Below are positions 34,252 through 42,190 of a stretch of 64,000 nt of DNA, piece after piece. Numbering within the stretch: the stretch's first letter is position 1; each line of letters begins with the position of its first letter. Both the position numbers and the translations under genes were made by a program. The stretch is from DASZTV01 sp035550655 (lineage in GTDB: Bacteria > Actinomycetota > Actinomycetes > JAFAQI01). The notes under the pieces are model-generated. The model was not told the origin of the DNA. It ran no database searches and saw only the letters and a list, made by a program, of their open reading frames with translations. Where the stretch lies: positions 5,753 to 69,752 of the forward strand of contig DASZOU010000035.1 of the NCBI GenBank assembly GCA_035550655.1, written 5' to 3'.

Positions 34252-34866
34252 ACCGGCGACGGCGGTGCCTTCGTAGAGCGAGCCGAAAGGCTTCGGCTCG
34301 CCTGGGCCGTAGTACCGGTCGAGCCGGCTGATCGTCAGCCCGCCCTCGGTGACGATCGCCGTGATGTCCCGGTTGAGGTTGCAGCCGCCACCGACCCGTT
34401 GCTGCATGCCGTTGAGCCGGTCCTGCCAGCGGCGCACTCCGGCGTCGTCCGCGGCGCCGTGCTCCACGAAGTGGAACCGGCCGCCCGGTCGCAGCACGCG
34501 GCGTACCTCGCGAACCGCAGCGACCGCGTCGGGGATCGTGCACAGCGTCCAGGTGCTCAGGACCGCGTCGACGCTCTCGTCGGGCAGCGGCAGCTGCTGA
34601 CCGTCCAGACCGACGATCTCCACCGGCACGTGAGCGGCCTCGATGCGTGCGCGGGCGAGCTTCGCCGCTTCCCCGGAGGGGTCGACCGCCCGGAACGACG
34701 TCACGGCAGCGGGTAGGTAGGGCAGGTTCAGCCCGCTTCCGAAGCCGATCTCGAGCACGTCGCCCGACAGCCCGCCGGCGACCCGCTGCCGGACCTCGCG
34801 GGTGTGCCGGTTGTCGAGCACCTTGTTGATGATCCGTGGCAACACGTGCTTCTCGTACCAGCCCAC
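34249..34866 (-). CDS. Class I SAM-dependent methyltransferase
   Basis: A 205-residue Rossmann-fold methyltransferase (UbiE/Methyltransf_11 type). SAM motif I is VLEIGFGSGLNLPYLP (about 35-50), motif II VDAVLSTWTLCTIPD and motif post-II VLRPGGRFHFVEHG. The N-terminal MGWYEKHVLPRIINKVL opening is typical of a family near phospholipid and small-molecule methylases. GTG start. It stands alone, convergent with the preceding gene and divergent from the MMPL transporter gene. Confidence 0.88.
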   Translation of the reverse strand: MGWYEKHVLPRIINKVLDNRHTREVRQRVAGGLSGDVLEIGFGSGLNLPYLPAAVTSFRAVDPSGEAAKLARARIEAAHVPVEIVGLDGQQLPLPDESVDAVLSTWTLCTIPDAVAAVREVRRVLRPGGRFHFVEHGAADDAGVRRWQDRLNGMQQRVGGGCNLNRDITAIVTEGGLTISRLDRYYGPGEPKPFGSLYEGTAVAG

Positions 34867-34913
34867 CGCTGACTCCTCGATCCGTGGCCTTCGTCACATC
34901 TCAGCAAATCGGG

Positions 34914-34948
34914 TTGACAGGCGATAAGTTACCGTCGATAAGTTATCG
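34914..34948 (+). promoter_or_regulatory. Promoter with tandem operator palindromes before MMPL-TetR operon
   Basis: TTGACA at 34914-34919 and GATAAG at 34937-34942 are spaced by 17 bases. Two copies of a palindrome overlap this promoter: CGATAAGTTACCG at 34922-34934 (imperfect) and CGATAAGTTATCG at 34936-34948 (perfect, central G), offset by 14 bases. Binding here would block RNA polymerase. The TetR gene at the end of this operon (37264-37971) is the obvious candidate. The divergent methyltransferase start is only 48 bases away. Confidence 0.8.
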
Positions 34949-35014
34949 CCGTTAGCCCAAGGAGCGGCGGGCGAGAGCCCGGTCGGCGGGTGGGCGGGTC
35001 GAAGAGGGGGAGTC

Positions 35015-37267
35015 ATGCTGACGGCGCTTGCGAATCGCGGAATCGCCCGGCCCAAGCGGGTTCTTGGCATTGCCGGCGTCCTGCTGGTGATCGGGGTGGT
35101 CTTCGGGGCGCCGGTTGCCTCGAAGCTCGGTGCTGGCGGCTACAACGATCCCAACGCGCCGTCGGCCGCTGCGCGCGACCTGCTCACCAGCAAGTTCCAC
35201 ACCGGTGACACGAATCTCGTCCTCGAGGTTCAGGCGCCGGCCGGCGTGGACGCGGCGTCCGTTCGGGCAATCGGCCTTCGCGATGCGGCCGCGCTCTCGT
35301 CTCACGCGGGCATTGATCACGTGACGTCGTACTGGAGCGCGCCGAAGCAGGCCGCGTCAGCGCTGGTCAGCCCCGATCACCGCTCCGCGCTCGTTGTCGC
35401 CCACGTGGCGGGCAACGACTCGGTCGCGCCGGATCGCGCCGCTGCCGCCACCGACCCGCTGGTCGGCACCCGCGACGGCGTGACGGTCAAGGCGGGTGGC
35501 CTGGCGATCGCCTACCACCAGGTCAATCAAACGGTGAAGTCCGACCTGACCAAGTCCGAGATGGTCGCCATCCCGCTCACCGTGGTCGCACTGACCTGGG
35601 TGTTCGGCAGCTTCGTTGCCTCGATCCTGCCGGTCGCTGTGGGCCTCGCCTCGATCATCGGGACGATGGCGGTGCTTCGCCTGCTTGCCCTGTTCACGAG
35701 CGTCTCCGTGTACGCGCTCAACATGACCACCGCGATGGGCCTGGCGCTCGCGATCGACTACAGCCTGTTCATCGTCAGCCGTTACCGCGAGGAGGTCGGC
35801 AACGGCCTTGCTCCGGACGATGCGGTACGGCGGGCGATGCAGACCGCAGGCCGCACCGTGCTGTTCTCCGCGCTCACCGTCGGCCTCTCGTTGGCGGCGA
35901 TGCTCGTCTTCCCGCTGTACTTCCTTCGGTCGTTCGCCTACGCCGGCATCGCCGTCGTCGCGCTCGCCGCGGTTGCCGCCTTGGCGATCCTGCCCGCGGT
36001 TCTGACACTGCTTGGCGACCGGGTCAACGCGTGGGACCTGCGGGCGTGGTTGCGACGCGTGCTGCACCGGCCGGAGCCCGTCGCGAAACCGGTTGAAGGG
36101 TCGTTCTGGTTCCGCTTCGCAAAGGTGGTCATGCGGTGGGCCGCTCCCGTCGCGGTACTCGTGACGGCGTTCCTGGTCTTCGTCGGATTGCCGTTCCTTC
36201 ACGTGAAGTTCGGCTACCCGGACCAGCGCGTCCTGCCGCCGAGCGCATCGGCATACCAGGTGGGGCACGACGCGCTCACCGAGTTCGGCGCCGGGACAGG
36301 TGCCACCATCGAGATCGCGGTGCCATCGGTCCAGGGACGCGCTACCCAGATCGCCGGGTACGCCGCCAAGCTCTCGCAGATCAACGGTGTGGACACTGTG
36401 GAGTCAGCGGCAGGCTCCTACGCCGGCGGCCAGAAGGTGGGATCGGCGATTCCGTCGATGCGGTCCGGCGAGGCGACGTACCTGGCCCTCGCCGCCTCGG
36501 GTGACCCTCAGTCGCAATCCCTCAAGGACACGTTAGCTGCCGTCAAAGCAGTTCCGGCTCCGTGGCCGGTCGACATCGGGGGTCAGACAGCCGAAGATCG
36601 CGACAGCCTTGATGCGCTCGGTCGCGCGATGCCGTGGGCAATCCTCATCATCGCCCTGGCGACCTTCGTCCTGCTGTTCCTGTTCACCGGCAGCGTAGTT
36701 ATGCCGATCAAGGCACTGGTCCTCAACACGTTGTCGTTGTCGGCGACCTTCGGCGCAATGGTGTGGATCTTCCAGGAGGGTCACCTCTCCTCGCTGTATC
36801 CCGACCTGACGGTGACGCACTTCCTCACCCCGACGATGCCGCCGTTGATGTTCTGCGTCGCCTTCGGCTTGTCGATGGACTACGAGGTGTTCTTGCTTTC
36901 CCGGATCCGCGAGGAATGGCTGAAGTCGGGTCAGACCGCGGCCGACAACACCCGCGCGGTCGCGCTTGGCCTCGGCCGGACCGGTCGGATCGTCACCGCC
37001 GCTGCCGTGCTGATGGCGATCGTGTTCGCCGCGATCTCGCGCGGTCAGGTCGCCTTCATGATGCTGTTCGGTACCGGGCTGACACTCGCGGTCCTCATGG
37101 ACGCGACGATCGTCCGCGCAACGCTGGTGCCAGCTTTCATGCGCCTGGCAGGCAAGTGGAACTGGTGGTCTCCGAAGCCCCTCGCGCGGCTGCACAGCCG
37201 CTTTGGGCTCTCGGAGGAGGGTGGTCTCGAGCTGCCCGCGGTCGAACAGCCTGTGGCGGTCGGATGA
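35015..37267 (+). CDS. MMPL/RND-superfamily membrane transporter
   Basis: A 750-residue exporter-like protein with the MMPL layout: helix 1 near residues 13-35, an extracytoplasmic domain, helices 2-6 (about 175-330, including LNMTTAMGLALAIDYSLFIVSRYREE), a second half with helix 7 near 375, another outside domain, and helices 8-12 (about 545-720, with GLSMDYEVFLLSRIREEW). The twin DYSLF/DYEVF motifs carry the proton-relay aspartates. Members export lipids or drugs. ATG 35015 has GAGGGGG upstream. The stop overlaps the TetR start (ATGA). Confidence 0.92.
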   Translation: MLTALANRGIARPKRVLGIAGVLLVIGVVFGAPVASKLGAGGYNDPNAPSAAARDLLTSKFHTGDTNLVLEVQAPAGVDAASVRAIGLRDAAALSSHAGIDHVTSYWSAPKQAASALVSPDHRSALVVAHVAGNDSVAPDRAAAATDPLVGTRDGVTVKAGGLAIAYHQVNQTVKSDLTKSEMVAIPLTVVALTWVFGSFVASILPVAVGLASIIGTMAVLRLLALFTSVSVYALNMTTAMGLALAIDYSLFIVSRYREEVGNGLAPDDAVRRAMQTAGRTVLFSALTVGLSLAAMLVFPLYFLRSFAYAGIAVVALAAVAALAILPAVLTLLGDRVNAWDLRAWLRRVLHRPEPVAKPVEGSFWFRFAKVVMRWAAPVAVLVTAFLVFVGLPFLHVKFGYPDQRVLPPSASAYQVGHDALTEFGAGTGATIEIAVPSVQGRATQIAGYAAKLSQINGVDTVESAAGSYAGGQKVGSAIPSMRSGEATYLALAASGDPQSQSLKDTLAAVKAVPAPWPVDIGGQTAEDRDSLDALGRAMPWAILIIALATFVLLFLFTGSVVMPIKALVLNTLSLSATFGAMVWIFQEGHLSSLYPDLTVTHFLTPTMPPLMFCVAFGLSMDYEVFLLSRIREEWLKSGQTAADNTRAVALGLGRTGRIVTAAAVLMAIVFAAISRGQVAFMMLFGTGLTLAVLMDATIVRATLVPAFMRLAGKWNWWSPKPLARLHSRFGLSEEGGLELPAVEQPVAVG

Positions 37268-37971
37268 ATGTCGCGGCGGCAGCTCGCCGGCCACGCTCAC
37301 AACGTGGAGCCGGCGAGCAGCTGCGTGCCGAGATCGTCGCCGCCGCGAAGGAGCTGCTGGCAGCGGCCGCGTCGGTCGATGACGTCTCGATTCGCGCGGT
37401 CGCCGACGCCGTCGGGGTCACGCCGCCGTCGATCTACCTGCACTTCGCCGACAAGAACGAGCTGATCGCGGCGGTCGTGGTCGACGTGTTTGCCGAACTG
37501 GACGCCGCCATGCTCGAGGCCGGAGCGCGCGCTGACGGACCTATGGCGAAGCTCCGTGACTACGGCATGGCCTACGTGCGCTTCGCCATCGAGCATCCCG
37601 AGCACTATCGGATCGCCGTGATGGACCCGTGCCCGTGTCCTGACGTCGACGAGGTTCTTGCCAGCTCCGCGTTCGTCCACTTCAACCAGACGGTGGTCGA
37701 GTGCATCGAGGCGGGCATCTTCCCTGCCGGGGATCCGCTCCCGATCACTCTCGACCTGTGGGCCGCGGCGCATGGGATTGCCGCGCTGTTCATTGCGAAG
37801 CCGTTTCTGCCATGGGGTAATCGCGAGGCGGCCGCTGAGCGTGTGTTGTGCGCCGCAGCGCTCGGTCACGCCGCTGTGGGCCTCGTCGGCGAGCCGGCGA
37901 CACCGGCGCGGATCACCGAATGGATCAAGCGGCGTCGACCAGGTCGGCGTACTCCGGGTGCTGCTCGATGA
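37264..37971 (+). CDS. TetR-family regulator of the MMPL transporter (WHG C-terminal domain)
   Basis: A 235-residue TetR protein: HTH DDVSIRAVADAVGVTPPSIYLHFADKNELIAAVV at about 37-71, and a C-terminal domain with DLWAAAHGIAALF like the WHG group. ATG 37264 overlaps the MMPL stop; a longer upstream frame lies inside the transporter gene and is not coding. It probably represses its own operon at 34922-34948 until the exported compound binds. Its 3' end overlaps the convergent GNAT gene by 47 bases. Confidence 0.9.
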   Translation: MNVAAAARRPRSQRGAGEQLRAEIVAAAKELLAAAASVDDVSIRAVADAVGVTPPSIYLHFADKNELIAAVVVDVFAELDAAMLEAGARADGPMAKLRDYGMAYVRFAIEHPEHYRIAVMDPCPCPDVDEVLASSAFVHFNQTVVECIEAGIFPAGDPLPITLDLWAAAHGIAALFIAKPFLPWGNREAAAERVLCAAALGHAAVGLVGEPATPARITEWIKRRRPGRRTPGAAR

Positions 37972-38218
37972 ACGCCCGGACGAACGGGCACTGCGGAACG
38001 ACGCTTAGGCCCGCTGCCCGGGTCTGATCGAGCGCCTCGCGGATCAGTTGGCTCCCGAAACCTCGGCCTTCGACCGATGGGTCGATCTCGGTGTGCAGAA
38101 AGGTCCGTACGCCATCAGCGTCGCGATAGGTGCTGTAGCCGACGACCTCGCCGTCCACGGCGAGCTCGAACCGATGCCGGTCGGCGCGGTGGGTGATCGT
38201 GACGTCTTCAGTGCTCAC
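37925..38218 (-). CDS. Small GNAT-family N-acetyltransferase (YjdJ-like)
   Basis: A 97-residue single-domain acetyltransferase. The acetyl-CoA loop is PSVEGRGFGSQLIREALDQTRAAGL and the strand-helix end VVPQCPFVRAFIEQHPEYADLV is the hallmark of the small YjdJ/Gtn subgroup. The GTG start overlaps the permease stop (GTGA), so it is the last gene of the peptide-permease operon, perhaps acetylating a peptide or amine brought in by it. The longer open frame upstream is a shadow of the permease gene. Confidence 0.85.
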   Translation of the reverse strand: MSTEDVTITHRADRHRFELAVDGEVVGYSTYRDADGVRTFLHTEIDPSVEGRGFGSQLIREALDQTRAAGLSVVPQCPFVRAFIEQHPEYADLVDAA

Positions 38219-39117
38219 GTGCGGGCTCCAAGCGCTTCTTCGATGGCCTCGCCGATGAAGTTGAGTGCGACCACTGTCATCACGATCAAGATGCCGGCCG
38301 GGTAGAGCAGCCACCACGACCCGGTGGCCGCGTAGTCGACGCCGTCGTACAGCATCGAACCCCAGTTGGTCGCGGGAGCCGGTACCCCGAAGCCGAGGAA
38401 GCTCAGCGTCGAGAGGGCCAGGATCGCGTCGGCGACCTGGAACGTGGTGTTGACCACGATCGTCCCGATCGCGTTGGGGAGCAGGTGCCGGATGACGATT
38501 CGGCCGTGCCCGGCGCCCTGCAGACGTGCCGCGTGAACGAAGTCCCGGGTGCGCAAGGTGAGGCTCTCGCCGCGGATGAGCCTGGCGGGCACGAGCCAGG
38601 CGAATAACCCGAGCACCACGACAAGGCTTGAGAAGTTCGGCTGGACGATCGAGAACAGCACGAGCAGTACCAGCAGAGAGGGGAATGCGAGGAGGGTGTC
38701 GACGACGCGCATCATCAACGAGTCGAGTACCCCACCGAAGTAGCCGGCAACGCCGCCGTACAGGGTTCCGACGACGGTTGCGAGCAGGGCTGCGACGAAG
38801 CCGATCTCCAACGCCGACTGCCCGCCCAGCATGAGGCGGCCGAGCTCGTCGTAGCCGTTGCCGTCGAACCCGAGCAGATGATGGGCGTTCGGTGAGGCCA
38901 GCACCTCGTCGATGTTGGTTCGTACTTGTTCGGTCCGGTAGAACACGGGCCCCAGGAAGCAGAACAACGTCACGCCGACGAGCAGCGCCGCTCCCCAACG
39001 GCCGAGAGTCGTGCCAAACAGTGCCGAGCGCGCAACCGCGAATCTTCGGGTCGGTGCGTGGCCCGTCGCCGCATCCATCGGGTCGACCTGCGCGGCCAAG
39101 GGCACGTGGCCGCTCAC
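38215..39117 (-). CDS. Peptide/opine/nickel-type ABC transporter permease, DppC-like
   Basis: A 300-residue inner-membrane permease (BPD_transp_1) with about six helices. The first helix at about 37-57 is followed by an extracytoplasmic loop with HHLLGFDGNGYDELGRLMLGGQSALEIGF, the classic DppC segment. The EAA loop appears near residue 215 (HAARLQGAGHGRIVIRHLLPNA). GTG start overlaps the DppB-like stop. It should pair with DppB and the fused ATPase encoded divergently. Confidence 0.9.
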   Translation of the reverse strand: MSGHVPLAAQVDPMDAATGHAPTRRFAVARSALFGTTLGRWGAALLVGVTLFCFLGPVFYRTEQVRTNIDEVLASPNAHHLLGFDGNGYDELGRLMLGGQSALEIGFVAALLATVVGTLYGGVAGYFGGVLDSLMMRVVDTLLAFPSLLVLLVLFSIVQPNFSSLVVVLGLFAWLVPARLIRGESLTLRTRDFVHAARLQGAGHGRIVIRHLLPNAIGTIVVNTTFQVADAILALSTLSFLGFGVPAPATNWGSMLYDGVDYAATGSWWLLYPAGILIVMTVVALNFIGEAIEEALGART

Positions 39118-40058
39118 GTGACGCGCACCCGGGGATCCAGGTAGCTGTAGGCAAGGTCGGAGATCAGGTTGCCGACGATCACGGCGATCGCGATGATTAT
39201 GGTGATCCCGAGCTCGAGCGCGTAGTCGCGGTTGACCGCGGCGTTGAACGTCTCGAGTCCGATGCCTGGGTAGTTGAAGACCTCCTCGGTGATGATTGCC
39301 CCGCTCAGCAGGTCAGGCAGGCTCAGCCCGAGCAGCGTGATGATCGGTATGCCGGCGTTGCGCAGGGTGTGTGACCAGAGAATCCGCCCGGTTGATGCAC
39401 CCTTCGATCGCACGATCCGGATGTAGTCCTGCCCGAAGACGTCGAGGGCCGATGACCGCATGTAACGGCTGAACACGGCGATCGAGGTGAGCGACAGAGT
39501 GGCGATCGGCAGCACCATGCCCGAGGGTTGAGTGAACGCCTCGGTCCACGAGCCTTGCGGCCCTTCGGTGGGAAATACGTGCAACCGGATGGCGAACCAG
39601 TCGATGAGGATCAGCCCGAGCCAGAAGTCAGGCATCGCATAGAAGATGAACGAGGCGCCGGTGAGGAAGTGGTCGGTGAACGTGTTGCGACGCAGCGCCT
39701 GGAAGAGACCGGTCGAGAGGCCTATGAACAGGGCGAGGAGGGTCGACGCCCCGACCAGCACGATGCTCTTGGGGAGATCCTCGGCGAGGATCGCGTTCAC
39801 CGTCTGGTTGCGCTTGAACGAGTAGCCCAGGTTTCCGTGGAGCAGGTGCGAGAGGTAGTCGCGGTACTGCGTCAGCAGCGGCTTGTCGAGGCCGTTCTCG
39901 TGAATGAATGCCTGGATCTGCGGCTTCGTCGTGTGGTGACCTGCGATTGCCGCAGCCGGGCCGCCGGGCAGGTTGTGAAACAGGATGAACGTCAACAGCG
40001 TCACGAGAAATGCGACGAGCACCGCCAGTGCCAGACGTCGCATCGTGTAGCGGAGCAC
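39114..40058 (-). CDS. Peptide/opine/nickel-type ABC transporter permease, DppB-like
   Basis: A 314-residue permease from GTG 40058 (MLRYTMRRLALAVLVAFLVTLLTFILF), with GGGAG four bases upstream. A longer frame to ATG 40112 exists, but that ATG lacks a ribosome site and lies inside an inverted repeat. Features: LPGGPA motif after helix 1, HGNLGYSFKRNQTV loop and the EAA-type segment YIRIVRSKGASTGRILWSHTLRNA. It forms the channel with the DppC-like protein, whose start it overlaps by four bases. Confidence 0.88.
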   Translation of the reverse strand: MLRYTMRRLALAVLVAFLVTLLTFILFHNLPGGPAAAIAGHHTTKPQIQAFIHENGLDKPLLTQYRDYLSHLLHGNLGYSFKRNQTVNAILAEDLPKSIVLVGASTLLALFIGLSTGLFQALRRNTFTDHFLTGASFIFYAMPDFWLGLILIDWFAIRLHVFPTEGPQGSWTEAFTQPSGMVLPIATLSLTSIAVFSRYMRSSALDVFGQDYIRIVRSKGASTGRILWSHTLRNAGIPIITLLGLSLPDLLSGAIITEEVFNYPGIGLETFNAAVNRDYALELGITIIIAIAVIVGNLISDLAYSYLDPRVRVT

Positions 40059-40109
40059 GCATCTCCCGAATGCTGTTCTGGACCTCGGTCGTACGTCGTT
40101 CTCACTGAC

Positions 40110-40137
40110 CATACGAGACCGCGGGTCGTTTCGTATG
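40110..40137. promoter_or_regulatory. Inverted repeat in divergent permease/ATPase promoter region
   Basis: CATACGA at 40110-40116 and TCGTATG at 40131-40137 form perfect 7-bp arms, with AC/GT also matching inside after one mismatch. It lies between the divergent DppB-like gene and the fused ATPase gene, 20 bases before the latter. A shared operator is the simplest reading; the regulator is not identified. Confidence 0.5.
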
Positions 40138-40156
40138 CGTGTGCTGAAATGATGCC

Positions 40157-42190
40157 TTGAGCTTGCTTCGGGTTGATGATCTCGCCACGGAGATCGTCCT
40201 TCGAGACCGAGTGGTTCACGCAGTCAACGGCATCTCCTTCGACATCGAGGCCGGCGAGGCTGTCGGTCTTGTTGGCGAGTCGGGCTCCGGCAAGTCGATG
40301 ACCGGCGCCTCGATACTGCGACTGCTCCCATCAGGTGGACGGATCTCGTCTGGTCGGATCGAGTTCGGCGGTCGCGACTTGGCGGCTCTGCCGGAGAAGC
40401 AGATGCGGACCGTGCGAGGCAGGGAGATCGCGATGATCTCCCAGGACCCGATGACGGCACTCGACCCGACCATGGCGATCGGAAAGCAGATCGCGGAGCC
40501 GTTGCTGATTCACGGGCCGGTTGCCAAGAGCGGGGCCCGAGAGCGGGTTCTCGAGCTGTTGGCGATGGTCGGCGTTCCCCGGCCTGAGGAACGGATCGAC
40601 AGCTATCCGCACCAGCTGTCAGGCGGGCTGCGGCAACGGGTGTGCATCGCGATGGCGATCGCCTGTCAGCCAAAGCTGCTGATCGCCGATGAGCCCACCA
40701 CGGCGCTCGACGTCAGCGTTCAGGACCAGATCCTGCGGCTGCTGCGCCGGCTCCGTAGCGAGCTCGGCATGGCGCTGTTGCTCATCACCCATGACATGGG
40801 GGTGATCGCTGAGCACACCGATCGGGTCATGGTCATGTACGCCGGGCGGATAGCAGAGTCCGCGCGTACGTCCGAGGTGTTCCGGCGGACCAGGCATCCG
40901 TACACCGAGGCGCTGCTTGGCGCATTGCCGCGCGTCGATCAGACCGCAGCCGAGAGTCTGTACAGCATTCCTGGCGCGCCGCCGTCGCTGGCGATGCTTC
41001 CCAACGCATGTTCCTTCGCGCCCAGGTGCCGCCACGCCACGGAGCGATGCCGCACTGAGCTGCCGCTACCCACCGTTGCGCCGGACGGCCACATATGGGA
41101 GTGCTTCCACCCACGTGACGGAGCAGCCGTTGCCGCAGCCGTGTCGACAGGTAGTACGCCGCCGCGTGCTGCTGGAACCGTGCTCGCTGCCGTCAAGGAC
41201 GTGGTCCGCGAGTACCCGGTCGGCGGTGCGGGCTGGTCGCGCCGAACCGCGTCGACGGTCAAGGCGGTGTCCGGGGTGTCGTTCGAGGTGCACCGCGGCG
41301 AGACGCTCGGGGTGGTGGGCGAGTCGGGCTGCGGCAAGAGCACCGTCGGGCGCATGCTGGTCGGGCTGGAAGCGCCTGATGCGGGCACAGTGCTGTTCGA
41401 CGGCACACCGATCCGCACCGGCCGGGCGCGGGCAGAGCGGCGGCGGCACAGCCGGAACGTCCAGATGATCTTCCAGGACCCGTACGCCTCGTTGGATCCG
41501 CGGATGCGCGTCCGCTCGATCCTCGCCGAACCGCTCGTGATCCAGCGAACCTTCAACCGGGAGGAGCGGCTTGCGCGGATCGCCGAGCTCCTCCGAGACG
41601 TCGGCCTCGACCCAGCTGCAGCCGGTCTGCTTCCCCGGGAGTTCTCAGGTGGGCAGCGGCAACGGATCGGATTCGCGCGTGCGCTGGCTCTGCGCCCGCG
41701 ACTGATCGTGGCCGACGAGCCGGTCTCGGCGCTCGACGTCTCGATTCGCGCGCAGCTGCTCAACCTGATGCGCCAGCTTCAGGACGAGCATGACCTGACT
41801 TACTTGATGATCTCCCATGACCTGTCCGTCGTGCGCTACCTCGCCGACCGGGTCGCGGTCATGTACCTCGGCAAGCTGGTGGAAATCGGCCAGACGGCCG
41901 ACATCTACCAGCGTGCGGCCCACCCCTACACCGCGGGTCTGCTCGAGGCGGTCCCCGTACCCGACCCGGAAGCGGCCGCCACGCGTGAGCGAGTGGCCAT
42001 CGGGGGTGAGCTGCCGTCCTCGATCGACCCCCCGTCGGGCTGCCGGTTCCGCACTCGGTGCCCCAGGGCGCAACAGATCTGCGCCGACATCGAGCCGGCG
42101 ATGAGCACCTTCAGCGGCGAGGGACACCTCGCCGCCTGCCATTTCCCGCTTCAAGCGGTCGTGGCAGGCGGCGGTGTCGAAGCTGCCTAG
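40157..42190 (+). CDS. Fused DppD-DppF-type ABC transporter ATPase
   Basis: A 677-residue chain with two complete oligopeptide-type ABC ATPases. Domain 1 (about 1-325): Walker A GESGSGKS, signature LSGGLRQRV, Walker B LLIADEPTTALD and the C-terminal CSFAPRCRHATERC cysteine motif. Domain 2 (about 340-677): GESGCGKS, FSGGQRQRI, LIVADEPVSALD and CRFRTRCPRAQQIC. These cysteine motifs resemble the [4Fe-4S] loop of DppD/OppD proteins. The start is uncertain: TTG at 40157 or 40163, no clear ribosome site, so the transcript may be leaderless. It overlaps the convergent binding-protein gene by four bases. Confidence 0.92.
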   Translation: MSLLRVDDLATEIVLRDRVVHAVNGISFDIEAGEAVGLVGESGSGKSMTGASILRLLPSGGRISSGRIEFGGRDLAALPEKQMRTVRGREIAMISQDPMTALDPTMAIGKQIAEPLLIHGPVAKSGARERVLELLAMVGVPRPEERIDSYPHQLSGGLRQRVCIAMAIACQPKLLIADEPTTALDVSVQDQILRLLRRLRSELGMALLLITHDMGVIAEHTDRVMVMYAGRIAESARTSEVFRRTRHPYTEALLGALPRVDQTAAESLYSIPGAPPSLAMLPNACSFAPRCRHATERCRTELPLPTVAPDGHIWECFHPRDGAAVAAAVSTGSTPPRAAGTVLAAVKDVVREYPVGGAGWSRRTASTVKAVSGVSFEVHRGETLGVVGESGCGKSTVGRMLVGLEAPDAGTVLFDGTPIRTGRARAERRRHSRNVQMIFQDPYASLDPRMRVRSILAEPLVIQRTFNREERLARIAELLRDVGLDPAAAGLLPREFSGGQRQRIGFARALALRPRLIVADEPVSALDVSIRAQLLNLMRQLQDEHDLTYLMISHDLSVVRYLADRVAVMYLGKLVEIGQTADIYQRAAHPYTAGLLEAVPVPDPEAAATRERVAIGGELPSSIDPPSGCRFRTRCPRAQQICADIEPAMSTFSGEGHLAACHFPLQAVVAGGGVEAA

